Positions 17,370 through 26,458 of a DNA stretch of 64,000 nucleotides are shown here, one piece after another. The first letter of the stretch is position 1. The number at the start of each line of letters is the position of its first letter. The stretch is from the NCBI GenBank assembly GCA_934541105.1, contig CAKTDA010000001.1, forward strand, positions 372,001 to 436,000, given 5' to 3'. A program made the translations under genes and the position numbers. The notes beneath the pieces are model-generated. The model was given only the letters and a program-made list of their open reading frames with translations, did no database searches and was not told where the DNA came from. The DNA is from an uncultured Luteitalea sp. GTDB lineage: Bacteria; Acidobacteriota; Vicinamibacteria; Vicinamibacterales; Vicinamibacteraceae.

Positions 17370-18791
17370 TCACTCGATGGCCGCTCGCACACGTTCCGCC
17401 ATCTTTCGGGCGTCGGCAAGCACGGACGCCGCCTGCAGCGTTCGCACCACCCGGTCGTGCATCAGGATGCGCCCATCGACGACCGTCGTCCTGACGTCGC
17501 TCGCCTTGGCCGCGTAGACCACCTGCGCCACCGGATCGAACATCGGCTGCAGGTGGGGGCTCGTCGTGTCCACGATGATTAGGTCCGCGCGGCGTCCAGG
17601 TGTCAGCTGTCCGATCCTGTCGGACATCCCGATGGCCGCGGCTCCCTGTCGCGTCGCCAGTTCCAGCATCAGCGATGCGGGGGCTGCCGTCGGGTCGCCG
17701 CGCACGACCTTCTGCAGGAACGCCGCCTGCCGCATCGCCTCGAACATGTCGAGGTCGTTGTTGCTCGCCGCACCATCGGTCCCGAGCCCCACCGCCACGC
17801 CCGCCGCCTGGTATCCGGCGAGCGGCGCCACGCCGCTTGCCAGCTTCATGTTGCTCTCGGGGTTGTGCGACAGCGATGCCCCGGCACCGGCAAGGGCCGC
17901 GATGTCGGCCGGCGCAAGCCAGACACCGTGCGCGGCCAGCACGTGCGGCCCCAGCACGCCGAGCGACTGCAGGTACGCCGTCGGCGACATGCCGTGCGCC
18001 TTCTGCGCATCCTCGCGCTCGCGGCGCGTCTCCTCCAGGTGGATCAGCAGCGGCACACCGTGATCGCGCGCGAACCGATCGGCAGCGCGCAGGTCCGCGG
18101 CGTCGAGCGTATACATCGAGTGCGGCGCGATGGCCGGCGTGACACGCGGATCGTCCTTGTAGCGCGCGACGAACGCTCGAGCGCGCGCGAACGCTTCGGC
18201 CGGCGTCTTCGCGTCGGCCACGGGAAACTGGATGACGGTCTGGCCCAGGACGCCGCGCAGCCCGGCCTCGCGCGCTGCCTCGGCGACCTCCTCCTCGAAG
18301 TAGTACATGTCCACGAACGTCGTGGTGCCCCCGCGAATCATCTCGAGCGCCGCCAGGCGCGTGCCCGCGCGGACGAACTCCGGCGATACCGTGCGACCCT
18401 CCGCGGGGAAGATGTAACGCGTCAGCCAGTCCTGGAGATCGAGGTCGCTGCCGAGGCCGCGATAGAGGACCATGGCCGCGTGCGTGTGGGTGTTGATGAG
18501 GCCGGGCAGCACGACCTGTCCGGTCGCGTCGATGGTCTCGGCCGCACGGAACCTGGCCGCGATCTCCGCCGCCGTGCCGACCGCGACGATGTCACGGCCG
18601 GAGACGGCAACGGCGCCCGGCGCAATCACCCGCCGCGCATCGTCCATCGTCACCACCGTGCCGCCGGTGACGACGAGCGAGGCGGACTGGCGGGCGTCCT
18701 GGGAGGCCGTCCCGATGCTGGTCGAACCGGGCAGCAGGCCGATGGCCACGGCGAGGGCCACGGCCAGTCGGCGGATGGTGATGGTCGTCAT
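17370..18791 (-). CDS. Secreted metal-dependent amidohydrolase (TRZ/ATZ-like deaminase)
   Basis: 473 residues. A signal peptide covers about 1-33. Amidohydrolase-superfamily landmarks are the first metal pair in NTHTHAAM near residue 97, HLEE and AHGVWL further on, and GTDGAASNND near 333. The last motif is typical of the subtype III chlorohydrolase/S-adenosylhomocysteine or 5'-methylthioadenosine deaminase group. Most members are cytoplasmic, so the signal peptide makes this an exported variant. The substrate could be a purine-like amine or another aminohydrolase target. The gene converges with hpt. Confidence 0.88.
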   Translation of the reverse strand: MTTITIRRLAVALAVAIGLLPGSTSIGTASQDARQSASLVVTGGTVVTMDDARRVIAPGAVAVSGRDIVAVGTAAEIAARFRAAETIDATGQVVLPGLINTHTHAAMVLYRGLGSDLDLQDWLTRYIFPAEGRTVSPEFVRAGTRLAALEMIRGGTTTFVDMYYFEEEVAEAAREAGLRGVLGQTVIQFPVADAKTPAEAFARARAFVARYKDDPRVTPAIAPHSMYTLDAADLRAADRFARDHGVPLLIHLEETRREREDAQKAHGMSPTAYLQSLGVLGPHVLAAHGVWLAPADIAALAGAGASLSHNPESNMKLASGVAPLAGYQAAGVAVGLGTDGAASNNDLDMFEAMRQAAFLQKVVRGDPTAAPASLMLELATRQGAAAIGMSDRIGQLTPGRRADLIIVDTTSPHLQPMFDPVAQVVYAAKASDVRTTVVDGRILMHDRVVRTLQAASVLADARKMAERVRAAIE

Positions 18792-18835
18792 CGCCTGCGG
18801 ATCGTAGCAGGCGGCCGGTTGCGCGGGCGCGCCGC

Positions 18836-19933
18836 CTAGACGTTGAACCGGAACAGCAGCACGTCGCCGTCCTGCACGACGTACTCCTTGCCTTCCGAGC
18901 GCACGAGGCCCTGCTCGCGTGCAGGCTTCCAGCCGCCGACGCGGACGAAGTCGTCGTAGGCGACCGTCTCGGCGCGAATGAAGCCCTTCTCGAAATCGGT
19001 GTGGATCACGCCCGCCGCCGCGGGCGCCTTGTCGCCGGCATGGATCGTCCACGCCCGCACTTCCTTCTCGCCCGCCGTGAAGTAGCTGCGCAGGCCGAGG
19101 AGCGCATACGCCGCGCGCGCGAGGCGATCGAGACCCGACTCGGTCAGGCCCAGCGAGGCGAGGAACTCGATCCGCTCCTCGGGCTCCAGTTCCGCGAGTT
19201 CGGCCTCGACCCGCGCCGAGAACACGACGACGCTCGCGTTCTCGCCCGTCTCCGTGATGCGCGCGGCGAGCTGCTCGACGAGTGCGTTGCCGTGGGCGGC
19301 TTCGTCCTCGCGCACGTTGGCTGCATACAGCACGGGCTTGGCGGTCAGCAGGTTGAGCCCGCGGAATGCCGGGGCGAGTTCGTCGGTCGGCTCGTAGTCC
19401 CGGGCCGGACGGCCCGCCTCGAGCAGCACCTTGACGGCTTCGACCATGCCCACTTCCGCGCGGGCCGCTGCGTCGCCCGACCGCGCGAGCTTGACCGACT
19501 TCTCGAGACGCTTCTCGACCGTCGCGAGGTCGGCGAGGGCCAGCTCGATGTCGATGATCTCGCGGTCGCGCACCGGGTCGGGATCCCCCATGACGTGCTG
19601 GATGTTCTCGTCCTCGAAACAGCGCACGACGTGGACGATGGCGTCCACCTCGCGGATGTTGTGCAGGAACTGGTTGCCGAGGCCCTCGCCCTGGCTGGCG
19701 CCCTTGACGAGGCCGGCGATGTCCACGAACTCCACGGTGGCTGGCACCACGCGCTCGGGCTCGACGATGCCGGCAAGCGCCGTCAGGCGCGGATCGGGCA
19801 CCGTGACGATGCCGGTGTTCGGCTCGATTGTGGCGAACGGATAGTTGGCGACGAGCGCGCCGGCCGATGTCAGTGCGTTGAAGAGCGTGGACTTGCCGAC
19901 GTTCGGGAGTCCGACGATGCCGAGTCGAAGCAT
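18836..19933 (-). CDS. ychF: Ribosome-binding ATPase YchF (Obg-like)
   Basis: 365 residues. It is a universal P-loop NTPase of the Obg family that hydrolyses ATP and binds ribosomes. The G1 loop GLPNVGKS is at residues 8-15, followed by DIAGLVKGASQGEGLGN as G3. The C-terminal TGS-like domain ends with RSEGKEYVVQDGDVLLFRFNV, the expected terminus. The ATG at 19933 gives the canonical N-terminus. It is divergent from upp with about 117 bases between starts. Confidence 0.96.
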   Translation of the reverse strand: MLRLGIVGLPNVGKSTLFNALTSAGALVANYPFATIEPNTGIVTVPDPRLTALAGIVEPERVVPATVEFVDIAGLVKGASQGEGLGNQFLHNIREVDAIVHVVRCFEDENIQHVMGDPDPVRDREIIDIELALADLATVEKRLEKSVKLARSGDAAARAEVGMVEAVKVLLEAGRPARDYEPTDELAPAFRGLNLLTAKPVLYAANVREDEAAHGNALVEQLAARITETGENASVVVFSARVEAELAELEPEERIEFLASLGLTESGLDRLARAAYALLGLRSYFTAGEKEVRAWTIHAGDKAPAAAGVIHTDFEKGFIRAETVAYDDFVRVGGWKPAREQGLVRSEGKEYVVQDGDVLLFRFNV

Positions 19934-20050
19934 GGAGAAATCAGGCAGGCGCCCCCGGCAGCCCATCTGCCCCGGCGCGAACCTGTCATTCTACCGCGCG
20001 GGCGCGCCAGGGCGTTGCGCGGCCGACGGCCAGCGGGTAGAGTCCCCCGC

Positions 20051-20674
20051 GTGCCGGTCCACGTCATCACCCATCCCGTCGCGCAGGCTCTGCTCACCCA
20101 GTTGCGCGACGAGCAGACCCCGTCGCCGCTGTTCCGCGAGGCGGCCAAGCGCCTCAGCGTGCTCATTGCCACCGAGGCGATGCGCGACCTCCCCACCGAG
20201 CGCGTCCGCGTGCAGACACCACTGGCGACCGCCGATGGCGTGCGGGTGTCGGCCGACGTCGTGGTGGTGCCGGTGCTGCGCGCGGGGCTCGGCATGCTCG
20301 ACGCAGTGCTGAGCGTCGCCCCGCACGCGCGCGTGGGCCACATCGGCCTGCGGCGCGACGAGACGACGGCCGTGGCGTCGCAGTACTACGCGAAGTTCCC
20401 GGCCGGCCTGGCATCGAGCGTCGTGGTGCTCGTCGATCCGATGCTGGCGACGGGCGGCAGCGCGGTGGCGGCGCTCGAACTCCTGGCGGCGCGCGGTGCG
20501 CGCGCCGTCCGCCTGCTCTGTGTGGTTGCGGCACCCGAAGGCATCCGTGAGGTCGAAGCGCACTTCCCCGACGTGCAGATCTACACGCCGGCGATCGACA
20601 GCCACCTGAACGCGCACAAGTTCATCGTGCCGGGCCTCGGCGACTTCGGCGATCGGCTTTACGGCACGATGTAG
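20051..20674 (+). CDS. upp: Uracil phosphoribosyltransferase
   Basis: 207 residues from a GTG start. It makes UMP from uracil and PRPP. The PRPP loop is VLVDPMLATGGSA, and the C-terminal uracil-binding segment PGLGDFGDRLYGT is intact, as is the VPVLRAGLGM segment. The length matches the family. It converges with the esterase gene (34 bases apart). Together with hpt, deoC and purA it indicates base salvage capacity. Confidence 0.95.
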   Translation: MPVHVITHPVAQALLTQLRDEQTPSPLFREAAKRLSVLIATEAMRDLPTERVRVQTPLATADGVRVSADVVVVPVLRAGLGMLDAVLSVAPHARVGHIGLRRDETTAVASQYYAKFPAGLASSVVVLVDPMLATGGSAVAALELLAARGARAVRLLCVVAAPEGIREVEAHFPDVQIYTPAIDSHLNAHKFIVPGLGDFGDRLYGTM

Positions 20675-20708
20675 TCGATCGACCCGCGGCCGCACTCGCA
20701 CCCGGCCG

Positions 20709-22103
20709 TCACGGGACGGCAACGGGCAGCGGAATCGACGCCGGCGGCTGCCCCGTCTTCAGCAGCGCCTCCATCCACGCCTCCATCCGGAGCGACTGCT
20801 CGGGCGTCGTGTTGTGCCCGGTCGTCAAGGCCAGGATCCAGGTCTTCGGGGCCGTGATCACGTTGTACGCGGAGAATATCGAGGTCGGCGGCACGGTCTC
20901 GTCGTTGTACCCCCAGGTGAAGATGCCCGGCACCTTCAGGCGCCGCGCGAAATTCACCACGTCGTAGTACGGCAGCGTGGCCAGCGCTTCGGGCGTCGGC
21001 TTCGGGCCGGGACGCGTGGGATGGAAGAAGTGCGGCCAGCCGCCTGCGCGGCCGCGCAGGTAGCCGGTCAGGTCGGCCAGCGCCGGGTACGTGGACGACA
21101 GGCCGCGTACGCGTGGGTCGAGCGCCGCCGTGACGATCGACAACGCGCCGCCCTGGCTGCCGCCCACGACACCGAGGTTCTGTCCGTCGTAGTTGGGCAG
21201 GCTCGTGAGGAAGTCGTTCGCGCGCACGGTCGAGAGGTATACGCGGCGGTAGACGAACCGATCGCGGTCCTCGACGTTGTGCATGAAATAGCGAGACAGG
21301 CTGCCCGCCCCGAGGCCCGTGTACACCGAGGGGTCGAGCGTCACCGGCAGGCCGTGGATGCCGATCTGGAGCGTGATGATGCCGCGCTCGCACGGCCCGA
21401 TGAGCCCGCGGTAGGGGCGCACGCCGGCGCCGGGCACCGACAGGAGCGCCGGGTACTTCCCGGGCGCCGCCGGCTCGCACAGGATGCCGTAGATGCGGCT
21501 CGTCGCGGTGCCGTTCGGATCGAGACCGACGGTCTGGAAGCTGACGTGCGAGACGATGGTGCCGGCCGGCGCATACGTCGGCAGCGGGTCACGCGTCGCC
21601 TCGAGCGGTATGGCCGCGAGCCGCGCCTTCCCCTCGTTCCAGAAGGCATCGAAGTCGGCGGGGTCGGTGACGGTCGGCGCGATCCGCTGCGGGTCGAAGC
21701 CCGCCGTCCCGACGGCCCTGTAGGTCCGGCCCTCATGCTGCGCGGTGGCGATGCAGCGCAGGAAGCCCGGGTCCTGGAGCGTCCCGGCCTCCAGCGTGTA
21801 GGGCGCACTCCCGCTCGTGAACTCGCGGGTCGTCGTGGGCGGCAGCATCTCCGACCCGCAACGAACGGTCACGGCCACTCCCGGCAGCGGGTGCCCGTCG
21901 CGGCGCACCTGTACCGTGAACGACGCAGGTGTGCCCACGGCGTAGGTCCACGACGGACTCGTCGGCGTGATCGCGAGATCCGGCGCGCCGGTCACGAGAT
22001 CCTGCGCAGCAGCTGTCGACGTGAAGGCCGGCGCCGTCGTCAGGGCGCAGGCCACCAGGAGCGGAACGAAGGACGGGACGCGTCGTGGCATGGGTGGCGC
22101 CAT
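20709..22103 (-). CDS. Secreted acetylxylan esterase / cephalosporin-C-deacetylase-like hydrolase
   Basis: 464 residues with a signal peptide (about 1-35, ending Thr-Ala-Ala-Ala-Gln). The N-terminal about 110 residues form a beta-rich module with one DLAITPTSPSWTYAVG stretch. The C-terminal alpha/beta hydrolase is of AXE1 type: nucleophile motif GGSQGG near residue 313 and the catalytic His in TTGHNTTP near 429. Such enzymes remove acetyl groups from xylan or related esters. Two ATGs (22103 and 22091) give similar signal peptides and neither has a strong ribosome site. Confidence 0.85.
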   Translation of the reverse strand: MAPPMPRRVPSFVPLLVACALTTAPAFTSTAAAQDLVTGAPDLAITPTSPSWTYAVGTPASFTVQVRRDGHPLPGVAVTVRCGSEMLPPTTTREFTSGSAPYTLEAGTLQDPGFLRCIATAQHEGRTYRAVGTAGFDPQRIAPTVTDPADFDAFWNEGKARLAAIPLEATRDPLPTYAPAGTIVSHVSFQTVGLDPNGTATSRIYGILCEPAAPGKYPALLSVPGAGVRPYRGLIGPCERGIITLQIGIHGLPVTLDPSVYTGLGAGSLSRYFMHNVEDRDRFVYRRVYLSTVRANDFLTSLPNYDGQNLGVVGGSQGGALSIVTAALDPRVRGLSSTYPALADLTGYLRGRAGGWPHFFHPTRPGPKPTPEALATLPYYDVVNFARRLKVPGIFTWGYNDETVPPTSIFSAYNVITAPKTWILALTTGHNTTPEQSLRMEAWMEALLKTGQPPASIPLPVAVP

Positions 22104-22255
22104 GCTAACGCACGAGGGCGGGACGGACGTGCAAGCCGTGATGCGCAATGCGGAATGCTCGATGTCGAGATCGGCGTGCGCCACGGAGGATTCGTGGCTG
22201 CCAGCACCACGGGCAACCGAGCCTCCCACATGGGCGGCACCGAGTCGGAATGGGC

Positions 22256-22437
22256 GCTCGCTGGCAAGGTGGCGACGGCCACCGTGTTTCCCGCCATGTC
22301 GAAGAACTCGACGGAGTAGCCTTCCTCGTTGACGCCTGGCGCGACATGACGCGCCACGGCTGGTGTAGTGGCCTTCCGCGACCTTGCGCCGGACGAGCGC
22401 TTCGAGGCTCTTCGGAATCGCGACCTCCGTGCTGATG
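22256..22437 (-). pseudogene. Relics of a ParD-like antitoxin and a DUF4926-like protein
   Basis: On the minus strand, 22437-22362 encodes ISTEVAIPKSLEALVRRKVA followed by EGHYTS, which reads like the N-terminus of a ParD/CopG-type antitoxin, but the expected ATG is GTC. After a frame change, 22333-22256 encodes VNEEGYSVEFFDMAGNTVAV and then ATLPA, resembling the C-terminal half of DUF4926. Neither has a start, and the two partial genes are fused by decay. Assignments rest on family memory. Confidence 0.5.
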
Positions 22438-22556
22438 ACGGTGGCGTCATCGTTGGGGGGCACTTCGAGCGCTGGCTGGGAGCCTGTCGAGGGTTCCGAA
22501 TCGCCGCCTGACGGGTGCAAGACCACCTGCGAGGCCGGCGCTACACTGACGTGGTC

Positions 22557-22780
22557 ATGCCCCGCAATTCGCGAGTGGTGCACTCCGATCCCGACATCCT
22601 GGGCGGCACGCCGGTGTTCGTCGGGACCCGCGTCCCGGTGCGGTCCCTCTTCGATTACCTGGAGGCAGGGGACACGCTGGACGAGTTCTTCCGGCAGTTT
22701 CCATCGGTTCAACGGACTCAGGCCATTCGGCCCTCGAGTTTGCGCGAGAGATGTTGCTGACAAGTGCGCGTCCTGCTTGA
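22557..22780 (+). pseudogene. Frameshifted DUF433-family antitoxin
   Basis: The N-terminal 60 residues (HSDPDILGGTPVFVGTRVPV, then SLFDYLEAGDTLDEFF) are a clear DUF433 antitoxin. Around 22710-22722 the frame breaks. The open frame runs to 22760 with an unrelated tail, while the expected C-terminus (ALEFAREMLLTSARPA then TGA at 22778) continues in another frame. One small indel explains it. The correct frame would overlap the toxin start at 22764, as is normal for this pair. Confidence 0.75.
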
Positions 22781-23114
22781 CGAGAACCTGCCGCGCGACC
22801 TGACGAAGGTGTTGACCGGGCATGTGGCCTTCACCGTGGTGGTCATCGGCGCCGCGTCGAACCGCATGGCCGACCTGCAGCCCGTCATCCCTGACCTGCT
22901 TCAGACGATCGGTGGCGTACGGCCCGGAGAGGTGCGTCGCGTCGGCACACCTCCGACGGGGGCGGGGGCGACTGAGATAGGTGCGATGTCCAGCCGAAGC
23001 GCTGAGAAAGAAGGAGTCCGCCTCCGCGACCGCTGGCCGCTCCGGCGGGATCGGCCGTCGCCTGATCTAGTAGTGGCGTCCCCAGCGGGATTCGAACCCG
23101 CGTTTCAGCCTTGA
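22764..23114 (+). pseudogene. Internally deleted DUF5615 PIN-like toxin
   Basis: From a GTG start the frame gives MRVLLDENLPRDLTKVL, the N-terminus of DUF5615 toxins. It then jumps from GHVAFTVV to VIGAASNRMADLQPVIPDLL and VRPGEVRRV, which belong to the C-terminal part. Roughly 40-50 central residues, including the middle acidic residues of the PIN-like fold, are missing. The frame then runs on through non-homologous DNA into the complement of tRNA-Glu. It pairs with the broken DUF433 gene upstream. Confidence 0.7.
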
Positions 23115-23149
23115 AAGGGCCGCGTCCTAGGCCTCTGGACGATGGGGAC
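23074..23149 (-). tRNA. tRNA-Glu (UUC)
   Basis: 76 nt with an encoded CCA. Acceptor GTCCCCA pairs with TGGGGAC, the anticodon loop CTTTCAA gives UUC, and the T-arm is GCGGGTTCGAATCCCGC. No T-run terminator is obvious. It stands alone between the broken toxin-antitoxin genes and the Mur ligase operon. Confidence 0.95.
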
Positions 23150-23206
23150 GGATGGGAGAGTGGCCGTCGCCCGCGCGACGTGGCCGACCCCGAAGCTTAC
23201 CACGAC

Positions 23207-24310
23207 TCAGGCGCCCTGCCGCAGCGCCACGACGACCTTCGACATGCCGACCGAGTGCGACCCTTTCACCAGCACGATGTCGCCGTCGCGCAGCCACTCC
23301 CCCGCCGCGGCCGCGCACGCGATGCTCGTGGGATACCAGTGATCGGCCTCGTAGTCGCGCGCTGCGGCGCCAACCGCGACGACAACGTCGGCACGCGTGC
23401 GCGCGTGCACGCCGATCTCCCGGTGATACGTCCCGGTGGCCGATCCGAGTTCGGCCATCGCGCCGAGCACGGCGACCCGGCGCTGGCCCGGCCGCGCGAA
23501 CTCCGCCAGCGTGTCGAGGCCGAGCGTCATCGAGAGTGGGCTCGCGTTGTAGGCATCGTCGATCAGCGTGCACCTTGGTGCGTCCGACACGTGCAGCCGG
23601 CCACTCGTGGAGGGCATCTCCGCGAGCGCCTGCTCGATGACGTCGTCGGCCACACCGAAATGCCGGCCGACGATGCGGGCGATGCCGTGCGCCAGCTCGC
23701 GGCCACGCCCGGCCACGAGATGCACCGGCGCCGCACTCAGCGACGCCATCCGCGCGCTGTGGGGCGTGTCCGCTCCCAGCACGACGAGGCCGTCGGGAGG
23801 CACGGCGCGTACGAGCGCCCCCTTGTGTTCGGCAATCGCCTCGAGCGTCCCGAATCGCTCGAGATGCGCGGGGCCAATCGTGGTGACGACGGCAACGGAC
23901 GGGCGCACGAGCGTCACGAGCTCCGGGATGCTCGTGAGCTTCGCGCCCGTGCCGTACTCGAGCACCAGAACGCGTGGGAACGTGCCGGATCGCCGCTGTC
24001 GCCAGCCTTCCCGCATGCCCGTGGCCAGCAGGGCGAGACGGCCGGACATCGTCAGCGATGCGCGCAGCCCGAGCACCGACGCCGGCATGCCGATGCTGTC
24101 GTTGCTGTTCCCCTGCGTACTCCGGACCTGTGCTCCCATCGCGGCCGGGTGCGACAGCACGGCAGCAATCGCGTTCTTGCACGTCGTCTTGCCGACCGAC
24201 CCGGTGATCCCGACGATCTGCGGATGGTGACGGTCGATCACGCCGGTCGCGGCGCGTGACAGTACCCGGGCCGTCAGCGTGTGGACGAGATCCTGTACGT
24301 GTTCCTTCAT
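23207..24310 (-). CDS. Mur ligase family protein, MurF-like but lacking the usual N-terminal domain
   Basis: 367 residues. The ATP loop GITGSVGKTT (34-43) lies far closer to the N-terminus than in MurF (about 450 residues). The EYGTGAKLTSI, LERFGTLEAIAEHKG and DDAYNASP segments are those of the UDP-MurNAc-tripeptide:D-Ala-D-Ala ligase branch. The UDP-sugar-binding N-terminal domain is replaced by about 30 residues. It may act on another substrate, as short Mur-ligase-like proteins sometimes do. Its ATG overlaps the stop of the lipid kinase gene downstream (ATGA), so the two are probably co-translated. Confidence 0.75.
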   Translation of the reverse strand: MKEHVQDLVHTLTARVLSRAATGVIDRHHPQIVGITGSVGKTTCKNAIAAVLSHPAAMGAQVRSTQGNSNDSIGMPASVLGLRASLTMSGRLALLATGMREGWRQRRSGTFPRVLVLEYGTGAKLTSIPELVTLVRPSVAVVTTIGPAHLERFGTLEAIAEHKGALVRAVPPDGLVVLGADTPHSARMASLSAAPVHLVAGRGRELAHGIARIVGRHFGVADDVIEQALAEMPSTSGRLHVSDAPRCTLIDDAYNASPLSMTLGLDTLAEFARPGQRRVAVLGAMAELGSATGTYHREIGVHARTRADVVVAVGAAARDYEADHWYPTSIACAAAAGEWLRDGDIVLVKGSHSVGMSKVVVALRQGA

Positions 24311-25206
24311 GTGCGTGTGTCGACCGGCACCGCGAAACGGACCGCTCCGGGGTCGATGGCGTAGCGGCACCGCGCCAGATCCAGCACTTCCCCGTCGGTG
24401 TTGACCTTGATCGGCCGCGCGAACCTCATCGCGAGCTCCGTCGCGCGGAAGTACACGACGTCCTCGTCGTCGAGGTGATCCCCGGACGACAGCCTCGGCA
24501 GCAGCGTCAGGAAGTCGATCGTCGAACTCGCCCGCACGAGGCACACGTCGAACAGGCCGTCATCGATCCGCGCGCGCGGCGCCAGTTGATGGCCGCCACC
24601 GATGTAGGCCCCGTTGCAGACGGCAAACAACTGGAGGTCCATGTCGAGGCGGCGCTCGCCACTGTCGACCACGGCATGCACCGGCTCGTACTCCAGCAGC
24701 GCGCGGGCACCGCCGATCAGGTACGCAAGCGTGCCGACCGCCTGCTTCAAGCCAGGCGTGACCTGTGACGAGGTCTCGGCCGTGAACCCGCCGGCCGACG
24801 CGTTGAGGAAGACACGGTCGTTCAGGCGCAGCAGATCGACGGCACGCGTGCGCCCGGCCACGAGCGCGTCCGCCGCGGATTCGCCGGCCTCGATGCCGAG
24901 CATCCGCGCGAAGTCGTTGCCCGTGCCGATGGGTAGAATCCCGGCGACGCATCGCTGCAGCGCGCCCTCCACCGAGGCGAGGCCGTTGATGACTTCGTTC
25001 AGGGTGCCGTCCCCGCCGGCCGCGACGACCAGGTCGGCCTCGGCGCGGGCCGCCTGCGCCGCCAGTCGTTCACCATCGCCGCTGCCTGCCGTCTCGACGA
25101 CGTCCACGACGTGCCCCGCTGCGGCGAGCCGCGATCGGGCCTCGTCGATCGGGGCGCTGTCCTCCGCGCGCCCGGCAGCGGGATTCGCGATGACGATGAC
25201 GCGCAT
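24307..25206 (-). CDS. YegS/DAGK-family lipid kinase
   Basis: 299 residues. The nucleotide-binding GGDGTLNE motif is at 64-71 and GILPIGTGNDFARMLG follows, both signatures of diacylglycerol/sphingosine-type lipid kinases. The C-terminal beta-sandwich half is present with DGLFDVCLV. It would phosphorylate a lipid, most likely diacylglycerol, at the inner membrane. It forms an operon with the Mur-ligase-like gene; the DUF697 gene ends 6 bases beyond its 5' end on the same strand, so it is transcribed after DUF697. Confidence 0.9.
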   Translation of the reverse strand: MRVIVIANPAAGRAEDSAPIDEARSRLAAAGHVVDVVETAGSGDGERLAAQAARAEADLVVAAGGDGTLNEVINGLASVEGALQRCVAGILPIGTGNDFARMLGIEAGESAADALVAGRTRAVDLLRLNDRVFLNASAGGFTAETSSQVTPGLKQAVGTLAYLIGGARALLEYEPVHAVVDSGERRLDMDLQLFAVCNGAYIGGGHQLAPRARIDDGLFDVCLVRASSTIDFLTLLPRLSSGDHLDDEDVVYFRATELAMRFARPIKVNTDGEVLDLARCRYAIDPGAVRFAVPVDTRT

Positions 25207-25212
25207 GGCGGT

Positions 25213-26253
25213 TCAGTGCCCGGGCAGCCGCGGCTGGGTCCGTGAGGGCAGCCATCCGCGCAGCCGCTGGAAGCGCCGCGACGCCGCCGTCCCGCGGCCC
25301 TTCACCTGCGCCAGCAGCTGCTGCGCCAGCTGGCGGCCGCGATCGAGCCCCTCGCGCGTTTCGTGCGACAGCGTGTCGGGCGAGATCTCGGTGCCGCGCA
25401 GCGCCCAGGCCGTGAGCCCACGCCCGATTGCGTAGGTACCCGCATACGCAATGGCGACCTTCGGCACGAGTCCGGCGACGGGAATGAGCCCGACGAGTTG
25501 CCGCGCCATCTGGCGGAACATGAAGCCGCCGCCGATCACGCCGAGGATCTCGGTGATCATCGCGCGCGGTTCGCCGTCCCGACCGGCCGCCAGCGCGATC
25601 TTGTATCCCATGATCAGCTGGTTCTTCGTGAGCACGACCATGTCGCCCACGTTGAGGGGCGCGGTCAGGACCGGAACGGTCTCGGCAAGGCCCGTCGTCA
25701 CGGCAAACGAGGCGTTCGCCTTGGACGTCTCGTCCACGATGGCGGCCGCTACGACCGGACGGAAGGTGGGCAGGGCCGCAGCCACCGCCAGCCGGGCATC
25801 ACCCTCGATCTGATCCGTGATGGCTTCGAGCAGGTGTTCGGGCGGCGGCCAGAGATCGCCAACCGCGACGCGTACGCTCTCGGCCACGCGCCGTGCGGCC
25901 GCATCCGGAGAGGTCGTGCCGACGATGAGCGTCACGCGCGGCACGCCGGCACGGATGCAGTGCTCGTCGGCAGCCTTGAGGCCCAGCGAGAGCTCAGGTG
26001 CAGCGCTCGCAAGCACCGCGAGGAGCGGCGTCACAGGCCGATGGCGCAGCGCGTCGGGGTCCACGGCGACCACGTACGGGTGACGCCCGCCACCCCCGAC
26101 GTCGCCGAGCACGTCAGCTACCCGCTCGGCGAGGGCCGGATCGTCGGAGACCACCACGAGCTCGAACGGCGTCCGCGCCGAGGCGCGAATCCGCTGGAGA
26201 TCGATGTCGCTGATGACACGCCACAGGTTCTGCAGCTTGATCGAAGACAGCAT
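25213..26253 (-). CDS. DUF697-type membrane-associated protein
   Basis: 346 residues. The N-terminal about 130 residues are soluble with a Rossmann-like look (ELVVVSDDP). The C-terminal half has hydrophobic helices and the VLTKNQLIMGYKIALAAG segment characteristic of DUF697, a domain often attached to or encoded beside GTPases. No P-loop is visible here. Function unknown. First gene of the operon with the lipid kinase and Mur-ligase-like gene. Confidence 0.7.
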   Translation of the reverse strand: MLSSIKLQNLWRVISDIDLQRIRASARTPFELVVVSDDPALAERVADVLGDVGGGGRHPYVVAVDPDALRHRPVTPLLAVLASAAPELSLGLKAADEHCIRAGVPRVTLIVGTTSPDAAARRVAESVRVAVGDLWPPPEHLLEAITDQIEGDARLAVAAALPTFRPVVAAAIVDETSKANASFAVTTGLAETVPVLTAPLNVGDMVVLTKNQLIMGYKIALAAGRDGEPRAMITEILGVIGGGFMFRQMARQLVGLIPVAGLVPKVAIAYAGTYAIGRGLTAWALRGTEISPDTLSHETREGLDRGRQLAQQLLAQVKGRGTAASRRFQRLRGWLPSRTQPRLPGH

Positions 26254-26382
26254 GGGACCGACGCAGTGTACCCGCCGGCGCCACGCACGTCACCGTCCGC
26301 GAGTGGGAGGCCGGCCGGGCGGCGCCGGCAGTGCTGCCGACAGTCGCGCTGGTCGTGTGATTGCTGGCTGGCGTGGTGGAGC

Positions 26383-26443
26383 CCATCGGTTGGTCGGCAC
26401 AGTCGCCGTAGATGGCCGGCACCCTGGAGCCCATCGCGCGGAG
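26383..26443 (-). repeat. 61-bp duplicated 3' end of the DinB gene
   Basis: This segment matches 26801-26861, the last codons of the DinB-family gene, at 58 of 61 positions. It would encode RAMGSRVPAIYGDCADQPM on the minus strand with no gene body. Between the copies lie tRNA-Lys and a GGN repeat. It is a partial duplication or the scar of a lost second DinB copy. Confidence 0.85.
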
Positions 26444-26458
26444 TGGCGGCCGTGGGTG

